Source: Bradyrhizobium hereditatis
GTDB lineage: Bacteria; Pseudomonadota; Alphaproteobacteria; Rhizobiales; Xanthobacteraceae
Direction: 5' to 3'
NCBI RefSeq assembly: GCF_020329435.1
Contig: NZ_JAGKJK010000001.1
Coordinates: 186,001-250,000 of the forward strand
DNA: 64,000 nt
In this document: piece after piece, positions 1 to 10,177 of the stretch
How the letters are laid out: every line of letters begins with the position of its first letter
How positions within the stretch are numbered: position 1 is the stretch's first letter
Notes under the pieces: generated by a model
Databases searched by the model: none
The model's input: the letters and a program-made list of their open reading frames with translations, nothing else
Told to the model about the DNA's origin: nothing
Translations under genes and position numbers: made by a program

Positions 1-778
1 CGATGGTCTCGCCCGAGATCGAAGTGTTGTCGGTGTTCATGACGCCATGGACAAAGCCGACCAGAAGCCAGCGGGCGACGAGATCCGCCTGGCGGGCGAC
101 CACGCCTTCGAGCAGAGCGTGATAGGGGCGCTCGGCCTTCGCCACGTCGGGATAGTGCCTGGCGATGACATGGTCGGCGAGGGCGCGCACGCCGTCGGTG
201 TCGCCGCGCGCGGCGAAGAACTGGAAGGTGCCGACGCGGACATGGCTTGCGGCGATGCGCGTGAGCACCGCGCCCGGTAGCATCGTCTCGCGCATGACGC
301 TTTCGCCCGTGATGACAGCGGCAAGCGAGCGCGTGGTGGGGATGCCGAGCGCGAACATCGCCTCGCTGACGATGTATTCGCGCAGGACTGGACCCAGTGC
401 GGCGCGGCCGTCGCCCCGGCGCGAGAACGGGGTCGGGCCGCTGCCCTTGAGCTGGATGTCGCGGCGGACGCCGTCCTTGTCGATCACTTCGCCAAGCAGG
501 ATAGCTCGGCCGTCGCCAAGCTGGGGCACGAATTGCCCGAACTGGTGGCCGGCATAGGCCATGGCGATTGGATCGGCGCCCTCCGGAAGGCGCTTTCCAG
601 CAAGGATTTCCGCTCCTTCCGGGCTATCCAGCACGTCGGGATCGAGCCCGAGATGGATGGCCAGGGCCCGGTTCAGCTTGATCAGCCGGGGGCTGGCGAC
701 GGGCGTCGGCGCCACCCGCGCGAAAAAGTTCGCCGGCAGGGCCGAATAGGTGTTCTGGAACGGAAAATGGATGGTCAT
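1..778 (-). CDS. selO: Protein adenylyltransferase SelO (YdiU/UPF0061), C-terminal part missing
   Basis: The reading frame begins with ATG at 778 and runs off the left edge, so about 259 N-terminal residues are present. It starts [15 protein letters not shown] and carries the SelO hallmarks: [19 protein letters not shown] near residue 75, [16 protein letters not shown] near 115, and [11 protein letters not shown] near 245, which belongs to the pseudokinase-fold active site. SelO transfers AMP from ATP to protein Ser/Thr/Tyr residues (AMPylation) and is linked to redox homeostasis. It is divergent from aspS with about 190 bp between them. The family call is secure; completeness cannot be judged. 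Confidence 0.93.
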   Translation of the reverse strand, partial: MTIHFPFQNTYSALPANFFARVAPTPVASPRLIKLNRALAIHLGLDPDVLDSPEGAEILAGKRLPEGADPIAMAYAGHQFGQFVPQLGDGRAILLGEVIDKDGVRRDIQLKGSGPTPFSRRGDGRAALGPVLREYIVSEAMFALGIPTTRSLAAVITGESVMRETMLPGAVLTRIAASHVRVGTFQFFAARGDTDGVRALADHVIARHYPDVAKAERPYHALLEGVVARQADLVARWLLVGFVHGVMNTDNTSISGETI

Positions 779-970
779 GGCCTAGAGATAGGCGCGCTCC
801 CCGAATAGGCAAACGGATCGGGCCCCAGGGGCCGGAAATCTCGCGTCCGGAGCACAAAACTGGGCCCGCCATTGGTTGCCGCCCCCTTCGGCGTCGGGTA
901 AACCCTCCCGCAATTCGCGCGGGCTTTGGCCCCCGATTCTCACCTCCGACATCTGTTTTTTGGGACTTCC

Positions 971-2746
971 ATGCATCGCTACCGGTCACATACATGCGGC
1001 GCGCTCCGTGAGAGCGACATCGGGCAAATCGCCCGTCTTTCCGGCTGGTGCCATCGCATCCGCGACCATGGCGGCGTGCTGTTCATCGATCTGCGCGACC
1101 ATTACGGTATTACCCAATGCGTGGCAGACCCGGACTCGCCGGCGTTCAAGGAAGTTGAAAAGTTCCGCTCGGAATGGGTGGTGCGGATCGACGGCAAGGT
1201 GCGCCGGCGTCCCGATGGCACCGACAATCCGGAACTGCCGACCGGCAAGGTCGAGGTTTACGTCAGCGAGATCGAGGTACTCGGTCCGGCCGCCGAGCTG
1301 CCACTGCCGGTCTTCGGCGAGCAGGAATATCCTGAAGACATCAGGCTTAAGTACCGCTTCCTCGATCTCCGTCGCGAGAAGCTGCACCAGAACATCATGA
1401 CCCGCGGCGCCATCGTGGATTCCATGCGCCGGCGGATGAAGGAGCAGGGGTTCTTCGAGTTCCAGACCCCGATCCTGACGGCGTCCTCGCCGGAGGGCGC
1501 GCGCGACTTCCTGGTGCCGTCGCGCATCCACCCCGGCAAGTTCTACGCGCTTCCGCAGGCGCCGCAGCAATATAAGCAGCTCCTGATGATGTCGGGCTTC
1601 GACCGCTACTTCCAGATCGCACCTTGCTTCCGCGACGAGGACCCGCGCGCCGACCGCCTGCCGGGCGAGTTTTATCAGCTCGATGTCGAGATGAGCTTCG
1701 TCACGCAGGAGGATGTGTTTGCGGCGATGGAGCCGGTTGTCACCGGCGTGTTCGAGGAATTTGCCAAGGGCAAGCCGGTCACCAAAGGCTGGCCGCGGAT
1801 TCCGTTTGCGGAAGCCCTGCGTAAATACGGCACCGACAAGCCGGACCTGCGCAACCCGATTGTAATGCAGGATGTCTCAGAGCACTTCCGCGGCTCCGGC
1901 TTCAAGGTGTTCGCGCGGATGCTGGAAGATACGAAGAACCAGGTCTGGGCAATCCCGGGCAAGGGCGGTGGATCGCGCGCGTTCTGCGATCGCATGAACT
2001 CGTGGGCGCAGGGCGAAGGCCAGCCCGGCCTCGGCTACATCATGTGGCGCGAGGGCGGCGAGGGCGCGGGCCCGCTTGCCAACAACATCGGTGCAGAGCG
2101 GACGGCTGCGATCCGCGATCAGCTCGGCATGAAGGAGGGCGATGCCGCCTTCTTCGTCGCGGGCGATCCGGAAAAGTTCTGGAAGTTCTCAGGCCTCGCC
2201 CGCACCAAGGTGGCGGAGGAATTGAACCTGGTCGACAAGGACCGGTTCGAGCTCGCCTGGATCGTCGACTTCCCGATGTACGAGTACAACGAGGAAGACA
2301 AGAAGGTCGACTTCTCGCACAACCCGTTCTCGATGCCACAGGGCGGCCTCGACGCGCTGCAGACGCAGGACCCGCTGACCATCAAGGCGTTCCAGTACGA
2401 CATCACCTGCAACGGTTACGAGATCGCCTCGGGCGGTATCCGCAACCATAAGCCAGAAGCGATGGTGAAGGCGTTCGAGATCGCGGGCTATGGCGAGAAG
2501 GATGTCGTCGAGCGTTTCGGCGGCATGTATCGCGCGTTCCAGTACGGCGCGCCGCCGCATGGCGGCATGGCGGCCGGCGTCGACCGCATCGTGATGCTGC
2601 TCTGCGGCACCACCAACCTGCGCGAGATCTCGCTGTTCCCGATGAACCAGCAGGCCGTCGACCTCCTGATGGGCGCGCCATCGGAAGTCACGACCAAGCA
2701 GCTCCGCGAGCTTCACATCCGGCTCAATCTGCCCGACAAGGGGTAG
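971..2746 (+). CDS. aspS: Aspartyl-tRNA synthetase (probably non-discriminating Asp/Asn type)
   Basis: This 591-residue class II synthetase charges tRNA-Asp and, in many alphaproteobacteria, also tRNA-Asn ahead of GatCAB amidation. It has an N-terminal OB-fold anticodon domain (residues 1-110), motif 2 around [19 protein letters not shown], a bacterial insertion domain (about 290-420), and motif 3 with [14 protein letters not shown] near residue 540. The ATG at 971 gives the usual [10 protein letters not shown] start. A frame extension to a TTG at 926 exists but adds residues atypical of the family. Length and motif order are normal. Confidence 0.97.
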   Translation: MHRYRSHTCGALRESDIGQIARLSGWCHRIRDHGGVLFIDLRDHYGITQCVADPDSPAFKEVEKFRSEWVVRIDGKVRRRPDGTDNPELPTGKVEVYVSEIEVLGPAAELPLPVFGEQEYPEDIRLKYRFLDLRREKLHQNIMTRGAIVDSMRRRMKEQGFFEFQTPILTASSPEGARDFLVPSRIHPGKFYALPQAPQQYKQLLMMSGFDRYFQIAPCFRDEDPRADRLPGEFYQLDVEMSFVTQEDVFAAMEPVVTGVFEEFAKGKPVTKGWPRIPFAEALRKYGTDKPDLRNPIVMQDVSEHFRGSGFKVFARMLEDTKNQVWAIPGKGGGSRAFCDRMNSWAQGEGQPGLGYIMWREGGEGAGPLANNIGAERTAAIRDQLGMKEGDAAFFVAGDPEKFWKFSGLARTKVAEELNLVDKDRFELAWIVDFPMYEYNEEDKKVDFSHNPFSMPQGGLDALQTQDPLTIKAFQYDITCNGYEIASGGIRNHKPEAMVKAFEIAGYGEKDVVERFGGMYRAFQYGAPPHGGMAAGVDRIVMLLCGTTNLREISLFPMNQQAVDLLMGAPSEVTTKQLRELHIRLNLPDKG

Positions 2747-2770
2747 AGCGCTTACGAACGAACTGGACTC

Positions 2771-2793
2771 GCGACGGCTCAGAGCGCCGTCGC
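2771..2793. terminator. GC-rich hairpin between convergent aspS and the next gene
   Basis: GCGACGGC (2771-2778) and GCCGTCGC (2786-2793) form an 8-bp perfect stem with a 7-nt loop. The stop codon of the convergent minus-strand gene lies in the loop. There is no U-run, so intrinsic termination is only a guess from its position between two converging genes. Confidence 0.3.
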
Positions 2794-4761
2794 GGCCTCC
2801 AGCCGAAACTGCGACAAGGCCATCAGCGGATCGGTCTGAAGCAGCTGGAACAGCTGCATCGCCGGCACCTTGCCAAGCGGCGTCAGCTTGATCGTCAGTG
2901 CTGTCCCCGGCGTCTCGAAGAAGTGCGCGAGCGAGTCCGCGACCGCCTGTGCGTCGGGATTGCTGGTTGCCGTTTCGGCGCCGTTGTCCTTGATATCCTG
3001 GACGATGGCCAGCCGCGCCGCGTCACGGCTGATGTTCGCCGCCCGGGCGTAGTGGGCGACGACGAGATCGACGACACCCAGATCGTGCACCGTGAGCTCG
3101 ATTCCGCCGGCCTCGATTTGCATGGCCATAGCCGCTGCCTGAAGCGGGTTGATCGAGAACACCTCGCGCGGCACGTTGGCGAGCGTAACTCTTGCCGACG
3201 CTTTCAACATACCGCCAAGCTCGACCATTGCCGGCTCCAGCACGAATGAACGTGATGCTTCGGTCCACGCCGTGCCGAGATCGAGATTGATCGCCATCTT
3301 GTCGAGGCCCGCGGCAACAAGCATTCGCTGGCTGGGATGCGTCGCGTCGAGTGGACCGGACAGTTTCGCGATCAGCCGCGCCTTGCTCGGAATCGGCCCG
3401 ACGAACTGCCCCCAGTCCAGGCTGACGAGGTCGACGTTGATCGGCTTGCCGGTGTTTTTGTAGGGCGCCGCAAAGCCCTTCAGTTCGGCGCCCTCGAGCA
3501 ACGCGATCATGCCTAGCGCCCGGTCGGGCGATGGCGGTTGCGCCGGATCTGAGAACAGCGCGCTCATCCGCAGCAGGCCGGCGATATCCAGGCTCTTGAG
3601 GGCGAAGCGGGCCAGCTTAATCGGACCCTGCGGCGTACGGCCGTCGAAACCTTCCACCGCAAATTCGCCGGTCTTTCCGTTCTCAAGACTGAAGCGCATC
3701 GATGCGAGTTTGAAGCCGCCCTCGGGCATCTCCATCGAGAGGCCGCGCATCTCGGCGTTTCCAATACGTACGCCCTCATAGATCTTGGCGAGCCGCTCCA
3801 TCATTTCGCGCGTCTGCGCCGGCGTGGGCTGGGCCGTGCCTGCCGGTATTGTCGCGAGGAGCCCAGCCAATTGCAGCCGCGAGGGTCGCGCCCCGATATC
3901 GTCGGCCGTCAGTCCATCGATACGCATTGCGGGACCTTGCCCTGAGGTGATCGTGTAGGTGCCGATGCTAACCTGCCGGTAGACGCGGTAGTATTGATCG
4001 TCGTTGGCGCGCTGCGGATCGAGGATGACCGCGGCGGCTACCGTATCGACGTCGTGCGCAGCGAGATTTGCCATGTCGCCGGTGACCTTCTCGGACTTGC
4101 CTTTCGCCTGCGTGGTCCCTGTGAACGTCATTCGGTCGATTGTGACAGCGGCGATCTTGCCGGCCTTGATGTCGCGGAGCACAAGGTTGGAATAGGCGAA
4201 TTCGCCGTTCCCCAGCCCGGGATTTCCCGAATTCATGGTGCCGGCAACGTTGGGCGCAGTGATCGAGGAGGCGGTGAGCGCGCCAAGCTGTTCGATAAGC
4301 GATCGATATAGGTCGAGCACCGTCGACTGTGCCGGTGTCCGCGGCAGGCTGGCCGGACCGGAAAAATCCTTGGCCACGATCCGCGGCACCTTGTAGGTGA
4401 CTTGCCAATCCGCCGCTGCCGGCATCCTGGTATTCAGTTCGAGATCGATCGCCTCAATGGCATCAGCCGAGAATCGACCCGCCTCGGGCTGGCCGACCCC
4501 GGAGGCGACGATGCTGGCGATCTTCACGCGCACCGGCGGCTGCATTGCCGATTCCGTCGCGATATCGTCGATCCGGAGCGTGCGGCTTCTCAGGTCGAAC
4601 GAGACCTTGCCGTGGCCGGCCTTGCCGCCTGCGGCTCTGATCTGTTCGAACGCGGCCTCGACCTCGCCCGCGATCCGATGCTGCGTGTACAACTCGAAGC
4701 CGAAGAAGCCGCCCACCGCGATCACGACCGCGGCGACCAGACCCAGCAGTATTTTTACCAT
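2779..4761 (-). CDS. Large membrane-anchored envelope protein, function unknown
   Basis: This 660-residue protein begins with a hydrophobic segment (residues 3-22, LLGLVAAVVIAVGGFFGF) that should be a signal anchor placing the rest in the periplasm. The body is rich in beta-prone segments and in repeated 'reference' phrases such as IDLELNT, FALKSLDIAGLL and VDLVSLDWGQF, resembling the repeated-strand architecture of AsmA-like or DUF945-like envelope proteins. I cannot place it in a named family with certainty. The ATG at 4761 is preceded by a GGAG Shine-Dalgarno sequence. It is convergent with aspS and divergent from maeB. Confidence 0.75.
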   Translation of the reverse strand: MVKILLGLVAAVVIAVGGFFGFELYTQHRIAGEVEAAFEQIRAAGGKAGHGKVSFDLRSRTLRIDDIATESAMQPPVRVKIASIVASGVGQPEAGRFSADAIEAIDLELNTRMPAAADWQVTYKVPRIVAKDFSGPASLPRTPAQSTVLDLYRSLIEQLGALTASSITAPNVAGTMNSGNPGLGNGEFAYSNLVLRDIKAGKIAAVTIDRMTFTGTTQAKGKSEKVTGDMANLAAHDVDTVAAAVILDPQRANDDQYYRVYRQVSIGTYTITSGQGPAMRIDGLTADDIGARPSRLQLAGLLATIPAGTAQPTPAQTREMMERLAKIYEGVRIGNAEMRGLSMEMPEGGFKLASMRFSLENGKTGEFAVEGFDGRTPQGPIKLARFALKSLDIAGLLRMSALFSDPAQPPSPDRALGMIALLEGAELKGFAAPYKNTGKPINVDLVSLDWGQFVGPIPSKARLIAKLSGPLDATHPSQRMLVAAGLDKMAINLDLGTAWTEASRSFVLEPAMVELGGMLKASARVTLANVPREVFSINPLQAAAMAMQIEAGGIELTVHDLGVVDLVVAHYARAANISRDAARLAIVQDIKDNGAETATSNPDAQAVADSLAHFFETPGTALTIKLTPLGKVPAMQLFQLLQTDPLMALSQFRLEAATAL

Positions 4762-5021
4762 TAGTTGTGCTCCGGAAGCCGACTATTCGCGGGGGGCAAA
4801 TTTGCCACATTGTCGGTCAGGGGGGACGGGTAGGGAGGAAAATATGCTATCGGCTTTGCTGCTTTGCGTCGATGCCCCTGTTGATGGGAACGCGCCGAGA
4901 TGTTGCATCCGAGTGGCTGCCCGTGCTTCACATCCGCCTCAATCTGCCGCAAAACCGACGGTCCGAACGAAGGCCGGCCTCGGCACGTAATTCGGGGTCG
5001 TTGAAGCCCATGGGGGAGTGT

Positions 5022-7331
5022 ATGTCGTCCTATTCTGAAGATCTCCGCTCCGCGGCGCTTGCCTACCATCGGTTGCCACGTCCGGGTAAACTCGAGATCC
5101 AGGCGACCAAGCCGCTCGCCAACCAGCGCGACCTCGCGCTGGCCTATTCGCCGGGTGTCGCGGCGGCCTGCACCGAGATCGCCAACAATCCAGGCGAAGC
5201 AGCGTCGCTGACATCGAGGGCCAATCTGGTCGCCGTGGTTTCCAACGGTACCGCGGTGTTGGGGCTTGGCAATATCGGACCCTTGGCCTCCAAGCCCGTC
5301 ATGGAAGGCAAGGCGGTTCTGTTCAAGAAATTTGCCGGCATCGACGTCTTCGATATCGAAATCGCCGCCGACACGATCGAGCGCGTGGTCGAAACGGTGG
5401 CGGCGCTGGAGCCGACCTTCGGCGGCATCAATCTCGAGGACATCAAGGGGCCGGAATGCTTCGAGATCGAGGCGCAGCTCAAGGAGCGCATGAAGATCCC
5501 GGTCTTCCATGACGACCAGCATGGCACGGCCATCATCGTGGGCGCCGCCATCGTCAATGGCTTGCTGCTGAACGGCAAGAAGCTCTCGGAGGTGAAGATC
5601 GTCTGTTCCGGCGCGGGCGCGGCGGCGATCGCGTGCCTCAATCTCCTGGTCTCGATGGGGGCGCAGCGCAAGAACATCTGGGTCTGCGACATCGACGGCG
5701 TGGTGCATGAGGGCCGCAACACGCTGATGGACCGCTGGAAGGCGGTCTATGCGCAGAAGACCAATGCCCGCGTGCTGGCCGATGTGATCGGCGGAGCGGA
5801 TATCTTCCTCGGGCTTTCGGCGCCCAACGTGCTGACGCCTGACATGGTCAAGCAGATGGCGGACAAGCCGCTGGTGATGGCGCTGGCAAATCCGGTCCCG
5901 GAAATCATGCCGGACGAGGCCCGCAAGGCGCGGCCCGACGCCATGATCTGCACCGGGCGTTCCGACTTCCCGAACCAGGTTAACAACGTCCTGTGCTTTC
6001 CATTCATCTTCCGCGGTGCGCTCGACGTCGGCGCTACCGGGATCAACGAGGAAATGAAACATGCCGCCGTCGAGGCGATCGCGCAGCTCGCGCGCGACCC
6101 GCCGTCGGATGCGGTGGCGCAAGGTTTTGACAGCGGCGAGGCGCAAGGCTTCGGCCCGGGCTCGCTGATTCCGAGCCCGTTCGATCCGCGGCTGATCCTG
6201 CGGATCGCGCCCGCGGTGGCGCGGGCTGCGATGGAATCCGGCGTGGCGACGCGCCCGATCAAGAATTTCGAAGAGTACAAGGCGCTACTTGAGCGCTTCG
6301 CCTTCCGCTCCGGCCTCGTCATGAAGCCGGTGTTCGCCAAGGCCAAGACCCAGCCGGTGCGCGTGATCTATGCCGAGGGCGAGGACCAGCGCGTGCTGCG
6401 CGCCACGCAGGTCGTGCTGGAAGAGAAGCTGGCGCGGCCGATTCTGGTCGGACGGCCGTCGGTGGTCGAAGCCAGGATCAAGCGGTTCGGCCTCTCGATC
6501 AAGGCCGGGCAGGATTTCGATCTCATCAATCCCGAGGACGATCCGCGCTATCGCTCCTATGTACAGACCTATATCGACGTGGCAGGCCGGCGCGGCGTCA
6601 CGCCCGAAGCGGCACGCACGGTGGTCCGCACCAACAACACCGTGATCGCCGCGCTTGCGGTCGTCCGCGGCGAGGCCGATGCCATGCTCTGCGGCGTCGA
6701 AGGTCGCTATATGAGCCATCTGCGCCACGTCCGCGAGATCATCGGCTTCCTGCCTGGCGTCAGCGATTTCGCGGCGCTGGCGATGATGATCACCAGCAAG
6801 GGGTCCTATTTCATCGCCGATACCCAGGTGCGGCCCAATCCGAGCGCCGAGGAGCTTGCGGAAGTGGCCTCGCTGGCGGCCAACCATGTGCAGCGCTTCA
6901 ACATGAAGCCGCGCATCGCCTTTGTGTCGCATTCCGACTTCGGTAGTTACGACACCGACTCCTCGCGCAAGATGCGCCGCGCCACCGCGCTGCTGCGGGA
7001 GAAGCATCCGGAAATCGAGGCCGATGGCGAGATGCAAGGCGATACCGCGCTTTCCGCCGCCGCGCGCAAGCTCGTGCTGCCGCACTCGAACCTGGAAGGC
7101 GACGCCAACATCCTGATCATGCCGAACCTCGACACCGCCAACGTCGCCTACCAGATGATCAAGACGCTGGCGGACGCACTGCCGGTGGGGCCGATCCTGA
7201 TCGGACCTGCACGCCCGGCGCATATCCTCACCCCTGGCGTCACCGCGCGCGGCGTACTCAACATGACGGCGGTTGCCGCCGTCGAAGCCCAGGAGCGAGC
7301 CGGCCGTCAGCAGCCAACCCTGTTCGGGTAG
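5022..7331 (+). CDS. maeB: NADP-dependent malic enzyme with C-terminal phosphotransacetylase-like domain
   Basis: This 769-residue two-domain protein decarboxylates malate to pyruvate. The N-terminal malic enzyme part (1-430) shows [24 protein letters not shown] (metal site) and the nucleotide-binding stretch [13 protein letters not shown]. The C-terminal half (440-769) resembles phosphate acetyltransferase ([26 protein letters not shown]); in MaeB proteins this half is non-catalytic and allosteric, responding to acetyl-CoA. The ATG at 5022 follows GGGGAG and gives the family-standard start. The frame stays open further upstream, but that sequence is not family-like. Confidence 0.95.
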   Translation: MSSYSEDLRSAALAYHRLPRPGKLEIQATKPLANQRDLALAYSPGVAAACTEIANNPGEAASLTSRANLVAVVSNGTAVLGLGNIGPLASKPVMEGKAVLFKKFAGIDVFDIEIAADTIERVVETVAALEPTFGGINLEDIKGPECFEIEAQLKERMKIPVFHDDQHGTAIIVGAAIVNGLLLNGKKLSEVKIVCSGAGAAAIACLNLLVSMGAQRKNIWVCDIDGVVHEGRNTLMDRWKAVYAQKTNARVLADVIGGADIFLGLSAPNVLTPDMVKQMADKPLVMALANPVPEIMPDEARKARPDAMICTGRSDFPNQVNNVLCFPFIFRGALDVGATGINEEMKHAAVEAIAQLARDPPSDAVAQGFDSGEAQGFGPGSLIPSPFDPRLILRIAPAVARAAMESGVATRPIKNFEEYKALLERFAFRSGLVMKPVFAKAKTQPVRVIYAEGEDQRVLRATQVVLEEKLARPILVGRPSVVEARIKRFGLSIKAGQDFDLINPEDDPRYRSYVQTYIDVAGRRGVTPEAARTVVRTNNTVIAALAVVRGEADAMLCGVEGRYMSHLRHVREIIGFLPGVSDFAALAMMITSKGSYFIADTQVRPNPSAEELAEVASLAANHVQRFNMKPRIAFVSHSDFGSYDTDSSRKMRRATALLREKHPEIEADGEMQGDTALSAAARKLVLPHSNLEGDANILIMPNLDTANVAYQMIKTLADALPVGPILIGPARPAHILTPGVTARGVLNMTAVAAVEAQERAGRQQPTLFG

Positions 7332-7611
7332 ATCCCTGTTCTGGCCGAACCAGACCAGCATCTGGCCTTTGTTCTGACGCGTTTTCTTCGCGGATCGTAC
7401 ATGTCCCCGGGATAACTCCGGGGCATGGGGCGAATGCGCCATGATCAGCAAAGCGCCTTGGTTCTGCTTCGATCGGGAGGTCTGTTAGCGGCGCGTGCAG
7501 GCTTCCCGCGCGGATGGTTTCGATTTGAGCGTTTGAAAAGCGGAGACGAAACGCCCATAATCGTTTCGCGCCGCCTGCTAATTTTGCATGCCATTCAGTG
7601 AGGCCAATCCC
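7332..7611. other. Intergenic region between maeB and the DoxX gene
   Basis: The 280-bp spacer holds one hairpin at 7400-7427 (listed separately) and presumably the DoxX promoter. I see no additional gene in it; frames crossing it on the minus strand are antisense to maeB. Confidence 0.5.
7400..7427 (+). terminator. Hairpin downstream of maeB
   Basis: CATG-T-CCCCGG and CCGGGG-CATG form a stem of ten base pairs with one bulged T around a 7-nt loop, 70 bp after the maeB stop. It could terminate maeB transcription, but it lacks a clear T-tract. Confidence 0.4.
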
Positions 7612-8064
7612 ATGCCAGCGTTAGTTACCTTCGGGCGAGTCCTGTTCGCCGTGCTCTTCATGTACACGGGGGCGACCAAGCTGTTCGCCATACAGCCGAC
7701 GGCGGACTTCATCGCGTCCAAGGTGACCATTCCCGCAATGCTTGCGCCCTATACCTCGCAGCTTGAGACCATGACCGGCATGCCGATGCCGCAACTACTG
7801 GCGATGGGCGCCGGTGGCTTCGAGATCCTCGCTGGCCTGATGATCGCGGTCAATTTCGGCGCACGCTTCTTCGCGATCCTTTTGATCTTCTTTGTGATCG
7901 CCACAACCTTCTACTTCCACGATTTCTGGAATCAGCCGGCGCCCGAGAACGCCAAGACGCTGATTGAAGCCCTGAAGAACCTGTCGATCATCGGCGCCCT
8001 GTTCATGATTGCAGGCTACGGCAAGGGGCCGCGGCCGAACGAGCCGGCCTACGGGGATATCTAA
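7612..8064 (+). CDS. DoxX family integral membrane protein
   Basis: A 150-residue protein with four hydrophobic segments, starting LVTFGRVLFAVLFMYTGATKL. The phrase RxLFAxLFxxxGxxKL at the N terminus of helix 1 is typical of the DoxX/DoxD-like family. These small inner-membrane proteins are variously linked to redox stress; no specific substrate can be inferred. I chose ATG 7612 because GTGAGG lies a suitable distance upstream; an in-frame ATG at 7588 would add eight polar residues. It is convergent with the TRAP operon. Confidence 0.85.
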   Translation: MPALVTFGRVLFAVLFMYTGATKLFAIQPTADFIASKVTIPAMLAPYTSQLETMTGMPMPQLLAMGAGGFEILAGLMIAVNFGARFFAILLIFFVIATTFYFHDFWNQPAPENAKTLIEALKNLSIIGALFMIAGYGKGPRPNEPAYGDI

Positions 8065-8089
8065 ATCCGGTAGCCGGCTTCAGGCGAAG

Positions 8090-9508
8090 TCAGAAATTCC
8101 TGATGATGACGGGTGGCTCCTTCGATGCCACCGTGGCGCTCTGCGGCGGCGCGACGTATTCGATCTGCGCGGTGCGCGCCGCGATCCGCCGCGCCTGCAG
8201 CCAGTTCGGGAACCACATCGCGATCGCCGGGAAGATCAGGACCAGCGCCACGCAAGCGACCTGCAGCACCATGAAGTCGGCCATGCCGCGGTAGATCAGC
8301 CGCAGATTCCATTCCTTGACGACCTGCTTGAGATAATAGGCCGACATCGCGACGGGCGGCGACAGGAACGCGGTCTGCAGCACCACCGCGACGATGCAGC
8401 CGAACCAGACCATGTCGTAGCCGAGGCCCTTGGCGACAGGCGCGAGCATCGGCAGGAAGATGAAGACGATCGCCGGCCATTCGAACGGCCAGCCGAGCAG
8501 GAAAATCAGGGTCAGCAGCAGGGACATCGTGCCCCAGGACGGCAGCGGCGAGGCGAGCAGCGCCTTGGTCATCCAGGTGGCCGTGCCGAGCCATGAGAAG
8601 ACGGCGCCGAATACGTTGGAGGCGACCGCAAGCAACAGCACCATGCTGGTCGTTGCCAGTGTGGCATAGCAGGCATCCAGTAGCCCGCGCCATGTGAACC
8701 GGCCGTAGGCAATGACGAGGAGGATCGCCCCCAATGCGCCGAACGCCGCTGCTTCCGCGGCGGTCGTGATACCGGCGAGGATGGCGCCGAGGGTCAGGAT
8801 CGTCAGGATGGTCACCGGCACCAGACCGACCAGACACTCCCACAGCACGATTCGCACCGAATGGGGCCGCTCCTCGACCGGCACCGGCGGGCCGAGCTTC
8901 GGATTGAAGTAACAACGGATCAGGGTGTAGGCGATGAACATCGCGGACAGCAGGAAGCCCGGACCGAATGCCGCCGCATAGAGATCGATGATTGAGATAT
9001 CGAGCACGGGCGCCATTACGACCAGCATCACCGACGGCGGAATCAGGATGCCGAGCGTGCCGCCAGCGGCGATTGAGCCGGCCGACATGCGCACATCATA
9101 ACCGGAGCGGATCATCATCGGGCCCGCCATGATGCCGAGCAGCGCGACGGTTGCGCCGACGGTCCCCGCAGCGATCCCGAACAGTGTCGCCGTGAGAATG
9201 ACGACTACGTAGAGCGCGCCATTGAGCGGCGCAAACAGGTCGCGGAACGCTTTGAACAGCCGTTCCATCAATCCGGCCTGGTCGCAGACGAAGCCCATCA
9301 GGATGAACATCGGCACTGCGACGAGTTCGTCCTGCTTCATTAGGCCGATGGTCTGCAGGTAGGCGAGGTTGAACACGCGCTCGCCCATGCCGACGTAGCC
9401 GAACGACAGCGCCAGGAACAATAGCGTGAAACTGATCGGCAGGCCGATGAAGATCGCCCCCAGCATCACCAGGAGCATGGCAAGTCCGAGGAGTTCGAGT
9501 CCCGTCAT
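8090..9508 (-). CDS. dctM: TRAP transporter large permease (DctM)
   Basis: A 472-residue inner-membrane protein with at least 11 hydrophobic segments. It has the DctM signatures VPMFILMGF near residue 60, LGILIPPSVMLVV near 150, and repeated Gly/Ala-rich helices. It carries solute transport driven by the Na+ or H+ gradient, accepting ligand from the periplasmic DctP. The start at 9508 overlaps the dctQ stop in an ATGA arrangement, so translation is likely coupled. The gene order dctP-dctQ-dctM on one strand indicates an operon. Confidence 0.95.
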   Translation of the reverse strand: MTGLELLGLAMLLVMLGAIFIGLPISFTLLFLALSFGYVGMGERVFNLAYLQTIGLMKQDELVAVPMFILMGFVCDQAGLMERLFKAFRDLFAPLNGALYVVVILTATLFGIAAGTVGATVALLGIMAGPMMIRSGYDVRMSAGSIAAGGTLGILIPPSVMLVVMAPVLDISIIDLYAAAFGPGFLLSAMFIAYTLIRCYFNPKLGPPVPVEERPHSVRIVLWECLVGLVPVTILTILTLGAILAGITTAAEAAAFGALGAILLVIAYGRFTWRGLLDACYATLATTSMVLLLAVASNVFGAVFSWLGTATWMTKALLASPLPSWGTMSLLLTLIFLLGWPFEWPAIVFIFLPMLAPVAKGLGYDMVWFGCIVAVVLQTAFLSPPVAMSAYYLKQVVKEWNLRLIYRGMADFMVLQVACVALVLIFPAIAMWFPNWLQARRIAARTAQIEYVAPPQSATVASKEPPVIIRNF

Positions 9509-10098
9509 ATTTCGATCTTTTCCTTGTGCTCGAACTCGCGCCCGAACTGAACCTGGTACCAGCACTTAAGGACCTCTGACACGCCCTGGATCATCAGAAG
9601 AAGGGCCGCCAGCGGGATCGTTGCCCGGAATGGCCACATGATCGCACGCCACACGCTTTCCTGCGACCGTTCGCCCGTGTCGTAGGAGTGCCATGCGTCG
9701 TCAATGCTGATCAGCATGAACGTGATCATGGCCGGATAGAAAAACACCAGGTAGGAGACCAGGTCGACGATGCCCTTCTTCCGTTCCGAGTAATTCTCCC
9801 AATAGATATCGGTGCGGACATGGGCACCCTTGAGCAGCGCATAGGCTGCGCCGAGCATAAAGGCCGCGCCGTTGGCCATGAAGCTCGATTCGTAGACCCA
9901 AACGGTTGGCGCGCCGAAGCCGTAGCGCATGACGACCTCGTAAGAGATCGTCACAACGAGAAACAGCATCGTCAGGGCGATGAGTTTGCCGGTCGCATCC
10001 GTAAAGCCGTCGATCAAGCGAATGATCGCATAGAACGCGCGCGGGAATTCTCTACCCTGATTGCCAGGCACCGAGGCGCTGGTGGTGTCCGACGACAT
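9505..10098 (-). CDS. dctQ: TRAP transporter small permease (DctQ)
   Basis: A 197-residue protein with four transmembrane segments and the DctQ features LIALTMLFLVVTISYEVVMRYGF (helix 1) and WVYESSFMANGAAFMLGAAYALL (helix 2, with the conserved E-S/T pair). It partners DctM in the membrane complex. It begins 79 bp after dctP and overlaps dctM by 4 bp. The N terminus is extended by about 30 polar residues, within the family range. Confidence 0.93.
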   Translation of the reverse strand: MSSDTTSASVPGNQGREFPRAFYAIIRLIDGFTDATGKLIALTMLFLVVTISYEVVMRYGFGAPTVWVYESSFMANGAAFMLGAAYALLKGAHVRTDIYWENYSERKKGIVDLVSYLVFFYPAMITFMLISIDDAWHSYDTGERSQESVWRAIMWPFRATIPLAALLLMIQGVSEVLKCWYQVQFGREFEHKEKIEI

Positions 10099-10177
10099 GA
10101 TCGCTCCTATTTCGGCAGTGCAGTGCTGGCGTCCGGCAGTTGCGGACGCCAGCAGCTTCGCTACACGCGAAGAGAGA

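Noticed and set aside
4761..6146. 461-codon minus-strand frame opposite maeB
   Set aside because: Antisense to a well-supported gene; the Arg/Asp/His-rich translation is typical of a shadow frame in GC-rich DNA.
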